NCBI GenBank assembly: GCA_934162265.1
Contig: CAKPHZ010000037.1
Span: forward strand, 1 to 7,599
Length of the DNA stretch: 7,599 nt
DNA from: an uncultured Bacilli bacterium
GTDB lineage: Bacteria > Bacillota_I > Bacilli_A > RF39 > UBA660
Reading direction: 5' to 3'
In this document: positions 1 to 5,758 of the stretch, piece by piece
Position numbering within the stretch: the first letter of the stretch is position 1
Layout: the number at the start of each line of letters is the position of its first letter
Program-made: the position numbers and the translations under genes
The notes under the pieces: model-generated
What the model was told of the DNA's origin: nothing
The model's input: the letters and a program-made list of their open reading frames with translations, nothing else
The model's database searches: none

Positions 1-36
1 ATTTGTTATTTATTTAATAAATCTTTTTCTTTTGCT

Positions 37-82
37 AATACTTTAATGGATAGAAATATCTGTTTAAGTATTTTTTTCTTTT
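37..82 (+). terminator. Intrinsic terminator of an upstream gene
   Basis: Bases 37-52 pair with 57-72 around a GAAA (GNRA-type) tetraloop at 53-56. The outer stem is AATACTT/AAGTATT and the inner stem is GGATA/TATC plus wobbles, with one T-T mismatch and two or three G-T pairs. A T-tract (71-77, then C and more T) follows directly. The upstream flank is T-rich rather than A-rich, so it should work only for rightward transcription. It probably ends a + strand gene lying left of the window. Positions 1-36 hold no recognisable gene. Confidence 0.65.
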
Positions 83-107
83 AAAAATAAAAAATATCAT
101 TTATAAT
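80..107 (+). promoter_or_regulatory. Probable promoter of nfo
   Basis: A perfect -10 box TATAAT lies at 102-107. The -35 is weak: TTTAAA at 80-85 (16-bp spacer) or TTTTAA at 79-84 (17-bp spacer). Transcription would start near 114, leaving a leader of about 19 nt before the GTG at 133. That leader would include the GGAGG at 120-124. Confidence 0.5.
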
Positions 108-132
108 ATAAATAGGTTTGGAGGTATTAGAT

Positions 133-1020
133 GTGGAATTAATTATTGGTAGTCATGTATCTTATAAGAGTGATACACAGTTGCTTGGTAGTGTTAAGGA
201 GGCTTTAAAGTATGGAGAAAATACTTTTATGTTTTATACTGGAGCTCCTCAAAATACTAGAAGAGGTGTTATTAATGATGAAATTACTTATCAAGCTTAT
301 CAGTTAATGAAAGAAAATGGAATGAAATTAGAAAATATTATTGTGCATGCTCCTTATATTGTTAATTTATGTAATGATGAAAAGTTTGATTTTAGTGTTA
401 GTTTTTTAAAAAATGAGATGGAAAGATGTGAAGAATTGGGGATGACTAAATTAGTTTTACATCCTGGTTCTAGTGTTGGGTTAGAGAGAAATCATGCAAT
501 TAGTAATATTATTAAAGGACTTAATATTATTCTTTCTAATCAGTATAAAGTGACAATTTGTTTAGAAACAATGGCTGGTAAGGGTACAGAGGTTGGTAGG
601 AATTTTGAAGAATTGAAATTTATTATTGATCATGTTGAATATAAAGATAGGATAGGTGTATGTTTAGATACTTGTCATATTCATGATGCTGGTTATGATT
701 TAAATGATTTTAATCACGTGTTGGAAGGGTTTGATCAAGTTATTGGTCTTAATTATTTAAAAGTTATTCATGTAAATGATAGTAAGAATATAAGGGGAAG
801 TCATAAAGATAGACATGAGAATATTGGCTTTGGAGAAATTGGATTTGATAATTTAATGAAAGTAATTTATCATGAGAAGTTAGATAGTATTCCTAAAATA
901 TTAGAAACACCTTATATTGATAAAGAATATCCTCCTTATAAGGAAGAAATAGAAATGATAAGAAATAAAAAATTTAATGAGAATTTATTTGATGAGGTTA
1001 GAAAAAATAATCATAAATAG
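133..1020 (+). CDS. nfo: Endonuclease IV (apurinic/apyrimidinic endonuclease)
   Basis: Cytoplasmic base-excision-repair enzyme that cuts the backbone 5' to abasic sites using three metal ions (usually zinc) in a TIM barrel. At 295 aa it has the usual family length. All nine expected ligands are visible (numbered from the GTG start): His72 in IVHAPY, His110 in LVLHPGS, Glu145 in CLETMAGKG, Asp179 and His182 in CLDTCHIHDAGYD, His213 in KVIHVNDSK, Asp226 and His228 in KDRHENIGFG, and Glu258 in ILETPY. The N-terminus ELIIGSHVS matches the family's first strand. I chose GTG 133 over the in-frame TTG at 118 because GGAGG (120-124) sits 8 nt before it and the TTG has no room for a binding site. It has its own promoter and terminator, so it is monocistronic. 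No sign of truncation. Confidence 0.96.
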   Translation: MELIIGSHVSYKSDTQLLGSVKEALKYGENTFMFYTGAPQNTRRGVINDEITYQAYQLMKENGMKLENIIVHAPYIVNLCNDEKFDFSVSFLKNEMERCEELGMTKLVLHPGSSVGLERNHAISNIIKGLNIILSNQYKVTICLETMAGKGTEVGRNFEELKFIIDHVEYKDRIGVCLDTCHIHDAGYDLNDFNHVLEGFDQVIGLNYLKVIHVNDSKNIRGSHKDRHENIGFGEIGFDNLMKVIYHEKLDSIPKILETPYIDKEYPPYKEEIEMIRNKKFNENLFDEVRKNNHK

Positions 1021-1057
1021 TAGTTTACAACTTATAAATTATTGATGGATAAGTAAG

Positions 1058-1092
1058 AAAATATTTGACTGTAAAAGGTTGAATATTTTTTT
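1058..1092 (+). terminator. Intrinsic terminator of nfo
   Basis: Bases 1058-1070 pair with 1077-1089: an outer AT-rich stem (AAAATATT with AATATTTT), two wobbles, then AC/GT, around a 6-nt loop at 1071-1076. Seven T residues run from 1086 to 1092. It lies about 38 nt after the nfo stop. Its 3' arm overlaps the -35 region of the next promoter. Confidence 0.6.
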
Positions 1093-1107
1093 GTATTATG
1101 ATAGAAT
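1079..1107 (+). promoter_or_regulatory. Candidate promoter of the surface-protein operon
   Basis: TTGAAT (1079-1084) is separated by 17 bp from TAGAAT (1102-1107). The predicted start near 1114 gives a leader of about 30 nt to the GTG at 1144. TTGACT at 1065-1070 is a better -35 by sequence, but no good -10 lies 16-18 bp after it (TATTAT at 1094 is 23 bp away). Confidence 0.4.
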
Positions 1108-1143
1108 TTTAGTATAGGAATATAGGATATGAGGTGATGGCTA

Positions 1144-2601
1144 GTGAAATATAAAAAGTTACTATTTACTATATTAGTTGTAGTAATGGTTATGTTTACT
1201 TTGATGCTTGCTACTAGTTATGCTTGGTATTCTTTTAACACTGGTGCAACAACTTTTGATGCTGTTACTAGTAATAAAGATGTAGATGTTCATTTTATTA
1301 AGGGAGAGTTTATTAATGATACTGTTGCTGTTCCCATAGAAAGTAGTGATGTTGATCAATATTCTGATAAACATCAGTTTATTGTTAGAACAAAGAATAA
1401 TCGTGATAATAATGAAGTATTATTGAATGTTTCTTTGGTAGATATTGCGATTGATGATTCACTTAAGGTAAGTGATTTTAAGGTGGAACTGTATTATCAA
1501 GGAAGTTTAGTTTCTCTTGTTACGGGAGAGCAATTAGCGTCGGATGGAGATGATACAAAACTTCTTAAAACAGTTACTTTGAATAAAGATATTGATAATA
1601 ATTTTGAAGTTAGAGTTTATATTTTAGATAATGGTAAAGATCAATCTAATTTAATGAATTTGAATTTTAGTGCTAAAATTCAGGCAGAAGCTGTATCTCG
1701 GTTAAAGCTTAATAATAAAGTGAGTGATTATAGTGATGCAGATATTCAAATTTCTTCTATTGTTATTGATGGAGAAGAGAGTAAATCAATTCCTAGTGAT
1801 GGTTATTATACAATGCGTTCTTCTTGTATAAAAGGAAGTCAATTAAGTTGGGATGGATATCGTAAAACAATTACATACGAAAAGGGAAGTAAAGTAGGAG
1901 ATAGTTGTCGTTTAGTATTTACTAGTTCTACTAGTGATAGATTATTAAATACTGTTGAAGTTGGTAGTTATGTTAAGTATAAGGGAAATAATGGTTGTTC
2001 TGGAAAATCTTGTGAAGGTCAAAATGCAAATTATGTAAGTGATGATGATATGGGTTATTGTAGTAATAAAACACAAGGCTTTGTTGCTAATGGTTGGAGA
2101 GTTGCTTATATTAAAGATGGAAGTGTTTATTTAACAAGTGCTGGTTCTCCTGAATGTATGTGTACCAATTCAAATGGAATATCAAGTAGTAGTTGTGGTG
2201 CTTCTGATGAAAATGTTGATATTTCTAAGCATATCAATAATTTAAATCAATTGTCTTTGAAATATTGTAATTCTGCTTATGCATATAATAATATCTGTAA
2301 TAGTAGTAGTAGTTGGAATATGAGTGGTGTTGATTTTCAATATATAACTGGGAATAATTTGGATATAGCCAGTTCTAAAAATAGTGTTTTTTATGATAAG
2401 TATTCACTTATTAATAATGGTGGATTTTATTGGTTTTCTTCTTCTTTGAGCCGTGCTTATTTTTGGAATTCTAGTCGGCGTACAGTTAATTATGATTTAT
2501 TAGAAAATTCATATGGTATTCGTCCTATTTTGAGATTACGATCTTCTGTTGTTATAGTAGAAGGTGCGGGGACATATGAAGATCCATATATAATTAAGTA
2601 A
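1144..2601 (+). CDS. Secreted protein: TasA/camelysin-like N-terminus plus Cys-rich surface module
   Basis: Exported or surface protein of 485 aa. Residues 1-27 are a signal segment: MKYKK, a hydrophobic stretch 6-22, then ATSYA/WYS. This is the pattern of SipW-processed TasA/camelysin proteins, with likely cleavage after Ala27. Residues 28-190 are Cys-free and beta-rich, and could be a TasA-like fibre domain. Residues 200-265 form a small beta module with Cys228 and Cys255 (IDG..S..IPS.G.Y...C....L.W). Residues 272-485 form a Cys-rich domain (Cys285, 290, 306, 338, 340, 351, 375, 385) ending in YWFSSS, GIRPILR and GTYEDPYII. This ending resembles DUF6273-type domains with a C-type-lectin-like finish. 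No sortase motif is seen. The GTG start has GAGGTGAT at 1131-1138. The next gene repeats residues 200-485. Family assignments are from memory of motifs; the molecular role is unknown. Confidence 0.85.
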   Translation: MKYKKLLFTILVVVMVMFTLMLATSYAWYSFNTGATTFDAVTSNKDVDVHFIKGEFINDTVAVPIESSDVDQYSDKHQFIVRTKNNRDNNEVLLNVSLVDIAIDDSLKVSDFKVELYYQGSLVSLVTGEQLASDGDDTKLLKTVTLNKDIDNNFEVRVYILDNGKDQSNLMNLNFSAKIQAEAVSRLKLNNKVSDYSDADIQISSIVIDGEESKSIPSDGYYTMRSSCIKGSQLSWDGYRKTITYEKGSKVGDSCRLVFTSSTSDRLLNTVEVGSYVKYKGNNGCSGKSCEGQNANYVSDDDMGYCSNKTQGFVANGWRVAYIKDGSVYLTSAGSPECMCTNSNGISSSSCGASDENVDISKHINNLNQLSLKYCNSAYAYNNICNSSSSWNMSGVDFQYITGNNLDIASSKNSVFYDKYSLINNGGFYWFSSSLSRAYFWNSSRRTVNYDLLENSYGIRPILRLRSSVVIVEGAGTYEDPYIIK

Positions 2602-2642
2602 TTTGTTAATTATTATATTTTATTGTTAGAAAGAGGTGAATT

Positions 2643-4598
2643 TTGTTTATGAAGAAAGTTCTTTTTAAAATTTTTGGTCTTATTATTATAATTTGTTTAA
2701 TTTATAATTTTCATTATCTAAATTTAAATTCTTCTTTTTCCACAAAAGAGATAAAATATAATGGTAGTAATTTAAGAGTTAATATAGATGGTAAAGCAAG
2801 CGATATATTGCCAACAAGTGGTAATTATTATTTATCTTCTTATGATTGTAAGGATAGTGATACTGTTCTTAAATGGAATCGAGCGAGCTATCAATTAACG
2901 ATAGAAAATAATAAGAAGGGTAGTAGTGCATCATGCTATTTGAATTTTGAATCCAATCCTAAATTAAGTGAAATGCCTGTTGGATCTTATGTTAAATATG
3001 TTGGGAATAATGGTTGTTCTGGAAAATCATGTGAGGGGCAAAATGCAAATTATATTGATGATGGTAATAAAGGATTTTGTTACAATTCATCTTATCAGTT
3101 TTCTGTTAGTGGTTGGCGAATTGCTTATCAAAAAGATGGAAGTGCCTATTTAGTTAGTGCTGGTTCACCTGAATGTATGTGTACAGATTCTGATGGTAAG
3201 ATTAGTGATAATTGTAGTGGCGATAAATCTGGAAATATTTCTAAACATATTGATAATTTAAATAAGATTGCATTAAATTACTGTAATACAGACTATTCTT
3301 ATAATGGAGTATGTGATAGTACTAGTGCTTGGAATATTCAAGATAATGATTATCAAGAAATAACTTTTCATTATGGGGTTAGAAGGAGTTTGAATGATTG
3401 TGTTGGCTCTGATGGTTATCGTAAAAAATCTTGTGGTATATCGTATGATTTAATTGATAATGGTGGAACTTATTGGTTTTCTTCCTCTTCTGATCGTTCA
3501 AATTCTGATGTATTTAGTTGGTATTCTTCTTTTCATGCTCTTAAAAAGAGTATTTCATCTTCTATAAGTGGTGTGAGACCTGTTCTTCGTTTTCATCCTT
3601 CTGTTGTTGTAATTGGAGGTGCAGGAACATATGAGGATCCTTTTATTATAGGAAATAATACCTTTAAAATTAATTCTGGTGCTAGTTATATTAATAAGAC
3701 AGAAGCTTCCAAAGTTAAATTAGATTTAATTGGTTTATCTAATGTTAGTCAGATGTGTGTCAATATCAATAGTATCAGTTGCAGTAATTATGTTGATTTT
3801 TCTAATAGTTATGTAATGGACTGGTCTGATATGTCTGATGGGGAAAAAGTTGTTTATGTTTATTATAAAGATAAAACAGGAAAAATTATTGCTTCGATGA
3901 GTCAAAGTGTTATTTTAGACACTAAAGGGCCAGCTAATAATTCTATTAGTGTAGGAAGTGGAAAAGGGCTTTATAGGATTCTTAAGATTTCTAGTGAAGA
4001 TGCTGATAAAATGTGCTTTTCTAATGTTAATGGTGAGTGTGTAAATTGGGTAGATTATGACACTAATTATACTTGGAAATTTGATGGAATGGGAAAAAAA
4101 ACAGTTTATGGATTCTTTAAAGATAAAGCAGGAAATGTTAGTAGTGTGAGTGCCATTACAGAAGTAACTTCTGCTGTTGAGTTTGTGGTTAATGAAGATT
4201 TTTCTGATACTGTTTATGATAAACAGCTGTTAATTTCAGACAATGGTGATTATCCTTGGATAGTTTCTGATGGAAAATTTCAAAGTAATAATAAAAATAT
4301 AAAAAGTTCTATTAGTACTTCTACTATTCAATTTACTCCTACGGTTGATTCTTATTTATCTTTTGATTATGGTATTTCTTCAGAATCTGGTTATGATAAG
4401 TTAACTATTGTTTTAGAAAGTTCTGATATTTCTACTATTTTAGTTAATGCAATTAGTGGGATAAATACAGGGACAATATCTAATGTTGAATTATCTGAAG
4501 GGGTTACTTATACTTTGAAATTATCCTATAGTAAGGATGGTAGTGGAAGTAATGGTTCTGATAAGGGTTATATCGATAATTTAGCTATTCAGTCATAG
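2643..4598 (+). CDS. Membrane-anchored mosaic surface protein: Cys-rich module, two Ig-like repeats, jelly-roll-like domain
   Basis: 651 aa. One hydrophobic segment (about 5-22) with a basic start (MKK) looks like an uncleaved anchor or signal peptide. Residues 36-105 are the small beta module (Cys69, Cys98). Residues 112-336 are the Cys-rich domain shared with the preceding gene: GNNGCSGKSCEGQNANY at 121-137, SAGSPECMC, YWFSSS, GVRPVLR and GTYEDPFII. Residues 341-428 and 432-508 are two Ig-like repeats, each with MC-x7-C, a Tyr/Trp strand and a final KDK(T/A)G turn, like bacterial Ig-like cell-surface repeats. Residues 514-651 resemble a jelly-roll or MAM-like carbohydrate-binding fold (LSFDYGISS, TYTLKLSYSKDGSGS, GYIDNLAI). 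Role inferred: adhesion or glycan binding. AGAGGTGA (2632-2639) serves TTG 2643 or ATG 2649, so the start is uncertain by two residues. It begins 41 nt after the upstream gene. Confidence 0.85.
   Translation: MFMKKVLFKIFGLIIIICLIYNFHYLNLNSSFSTKEIKYNGSNLRVNIDGKASDILPTSGNYYLSSYDCKDSDTVLKWNRASYQLTIENNKKGSSASCYLNFESNPKLSEMPVGSYVKYVGNNGCSGKSCEGQNANYIDDGNKGFCYNSSYQFSVSGWRIAYQKDGSAYLVSAGSPECMCTDSDGKISDNCSGDKSGNISKHIDNLNKIALNYCNTDYSYNGVCDSTSAWNIQDNDYQEITFHYGVRRSLNDCVGSDGYRKKSCGISYDLIDNGGTYWFSSSSDRSNSDVFSWYSSFHALKKSISSSISGVRPVLRFHPSVVVIGGAGTYEDPFIIGNNTFKINSGASYINKTEASKVKLDLIGLSNVSQMCVNINSISCSNYVDFSNSYVMDWSDMSDGEKVVYVYYKDKTGKIIASMSQSVILDTKGPANNSISVGSGKGLYRILKISSEDADKMCFSNVNGECVNWVDYDTNYTWKFDGMGKKTVYGFFKDKAGNVSSVSAITEVTSAVEFVVNEDFSDTVYDKQLLISDNGDYPWIVSDGKFQSNNKNIKSSISTSTIQFTPTVDSYLSFDYGISSESGYDKLTIVLESSDISTILVNAISGINTGTISNVELSEGVTYTLKLSYSKDGSGSNGSDKGYIDNLAIQS
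3663..4166 (+). repeat. Two tandem Ig-like repeats within the surface protein
   Basis: Residues 341-428 and 432-508 align by eye. Cys372/Cys380 and Cys458/Cys466 have the same spacing. These are followed by SNYVDF...YVMDW versus VNWVDY...YTWKF, then KVVYVYYKDKTGK versus KTVYGFFKDKAGN. They are diverged at the DNA level, so this is an old domain duplication, not a recent one. Confidence 0.65.
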
Positions 4599-4607
4599 GA
4601 GGAGTTT

Positions 4608-5423
4608 ATGAAACAGAAAAAACAAATAATAATGATTTCTTTGATTGGAATTTGTGTTGTTATATTGAGTGGGATTATTTTCTTTTATTTTTTTAGGGAT
4701 TCAAAAAAAGATACAATAAATTTAAATAAAACAAGTCGTAATTATCAATCTAGTAATGATACAATTAGATTTTTGTATGATAGATATCAAGTAGAAGATG
4801 GAAATAAATTTTCTATTGTTGGGAGTAATACTTATTCAGAAATAGATGATAGTTATGGATTTTATTATAAAAATGATATTAAATTTAAGGATTTTCCTAG
4901 TATTTATAAGAATTATATTTTACTTGATTTAATTAATTATCAAACTGGTAAATATGATGAAGATAGAGATTGTTATTTTTATTCTTTAGATGAATTTAAA
5001 GATTTATATAAGAAATATTATGGGAGTGTTGGTGATTTTAAAATTGATACAAATGCTAAATACTCTACGAATTTTTATTTGGATACTGATAATTTATGTA
5101 TTTCTAGTAATCGTGATGTTTTAGATTATAGTAAGACTATTGATACTTATTTTGTGAATGGTGTATTTGAAGAAAATAAGATTATCATTTATGAGAGAGT
5201 TGCTTTTGTAAATATTACTGATAAAACTGTTGATTTTTATAGTGATTATTTGATGAAAAATAAGGTTTATTCTTTGAATAAAGAGAAGGCTGATTTAAGT
5301 TTTATCCATCAGTCTAAAATAGTTTCCAATGTTCTACTTAAGTATCAAAAGAAATTTCCCATTTATAAGTATCAATATAAAAAAGGAAATTCTACTTATT
5401 ATTTGGAGAATATTAGTAGTTAA
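4608..5423 (+). CDS. Single-pass membrane protein of unknown function
   Basis: 271 aa, not recognised. Residues 1-5 are basic (MKQKK), residues 6-29 form one strong transmembrane helix, and RDSKK follows. If the N-terminus is inside, the remaining ~240 residues are extracellular. That part is rich in Tyr, Asp, Lys and Ser, contains only two cysteines (Cys122, Cys164) that could pair, and ends in a strand-like FPIYKYQYKKGNSTYYLENI. No catalytic motif is visible. Cys16 lies in the helix but the preceding residues (I-G-I) do not make a lipobox. It starts 9 nt after the upstream stop, and its GGAGG (4598-4602) uses the last base of that stop, so the two genes are very probably co-transcribed. This suggests a partner for the surface proteins, for example in anchoring or assembly. 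That role is inference from position only. Confidence 0.8.
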   Translation: MKQKKQIIMISLIGICVVILSGIIFFYFFRDSKKDTINLNKTSRNYQSSNDTIRFLYDRYQVEDGNKFSIVGSNTYSEIDDSYGFYYKNDIKFKDFPSIYKNYILLDLINYQTGKYDEDRDCYFYSLDEFKDLYKKYYGSVGDFKIDTNAKYSTNFYLDTDNLCISSNRDVLDYSKTIDTYFVNGVFEENKIIIYERVAFVNITDKTVDFYSDYLMKNKVYSLNKEKADLSFIHQSKIVSNVLLKYQKKFPIYKYQYKKGNSTYYLENISS

Positions 5424-5483
5424 TTAATGGTAAAAAAGTATTATCTTGACCGTGTTCTTTTTCTCTTTTTTGATTTAAAATTG

Positions 5484-5512
5484 TTGTATAAATTGAAATA
5501 ATAATATATAAT
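5484..5512 (+). promoter_or_regulatory. Promoter of the 5556-7498 gene pair
   Basis: TTGTAT (5484-5489), a 17-bp spacer and a perfect TATAAT (5507-5512). Transcription should start near 5519, giving a leader of about 37 nt to the ATG at 5556. This is the best-formed sigma-A-type promoter in the window. It separates this pair from the surface operon, for which I see no strong terminator. Confidence 0.6.
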
Positions 5513-5555
5513 AAAACATGTTTTGAGAGAAATTTTATATAAAGGTGGTAGTAGA

Positions 5556-5729
5556 ATGAATTTGAAAGGTCAAAATGATATAATAGAATTAACAGAGGAA
5601 GAATTAGAAGAATCTAAAGTAAATACAGTTAAAATTTTACTTAATGGTAACGTTCCGTTTGAAGATATTACGATAATTACGGGAAAATCAACTGAAGATA
5701 TTAAAAGAATTGGCGGGATTACTGATTAA
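5556..5729 (+). CDS. Small helical protein, 57 aa, unknown function
   Basis: I chose ATG 5556 because AAAGGTGG (5541-5548) lies 7 nt before it. The in-frame TTG at 5523 would have no binding site and falls almost at the predicted transcription start. The protein has an acidic helix (residues 9-20, ELTEEELEES). Residues 27-52 follow as helix-turn-helix-like text, ILLNGNVPFEDITIITGKS and then TEDIKRI. That shape resembles the 'G.....IA..TG.S.EEI..L' tail seen in several small or transposase-associated families. DNA binding is possible but unproven, and the protein is acidic overall. It is followed after 29 nt by the large coiled-coil gene and shares its promoter. Confidence 0.65.
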   Translation: MNLKGQNDIIELTEEELEESKVNTVKILLNGNVPFEDITIITGKSTEDIKRIGGITD

Positions 5730-5739
5730 TTCTTTTTTT
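5703..5739 (+). terminator. Possible intergenic attenuator / leaky terminator
   Basis: AAAAGAATT (5703-5711) is perfectly complementary to AATTCTTTT (5728-5736). Two G-T wobbles extend the stem inward, leaving a loop of about 12 nt. The T-run is 5733-5739, part of it inside the stem. The structure spans the end of the 57-aa gene, including its stop codon. The stem is nearly all A-T, so termination is likely partial at best. Confidence 0.35.
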
Positions 5740-5758
5740 ATTAAGGGGAGGTGTTTTT

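Noticed and set aside
118..132. TTG at 118 as the nfo start, adding MEVLD
   Set aside because: GGAGG at 120-124 would lie inside the coding region, and the predicted transcript start is too close. GTG 133 has correct spacing and gives the family-like N-terminus.
1174..1374. 66-aa open frame on the - strand
   Set aside because: It lies fully inside the surface-protein gene, has no ribosome binding site and encodes low-complexity Ile/Asn/Ser text; it is a shadow of the + strand gene.
2968..3153. 61-aa + strand open frame inside the second surface gene
   Set aside because: It is out of frame with a clearly conserved coding region and has no features of its own.
1144..4598. Sortase (LPxTG-type) anchoring of the surface proteins
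   Set aside because: No LPxTG-like motif or hydrophobic C-terminal tail; the proteins end in GTYEDPYIIK and DNLAIQS.
4608..4700. Lipoprotein signal around Cys16 of the third operon gene
   Set aside because: The residue before Cys is Ile and the hydrophobic stretch continues after it, so it is a transmembrane helix, not a lipobox.
5432..5471. Terminator after the membrane-protein gene (AAAAAG at 5433-5438 with CTTTTT at 5457-5462)
   Set aside because: The 6-bp stem has only one G-C pair and an 18-nt loop with no inner pairing; too weak to call.
5523..5555. TTG start giving a 68-aa version of the small protein
   Set aside because: It has no ribosome binding site, nearly coincides with the predicted transcript start, and the real AAAGGTGG would be inside the gene.
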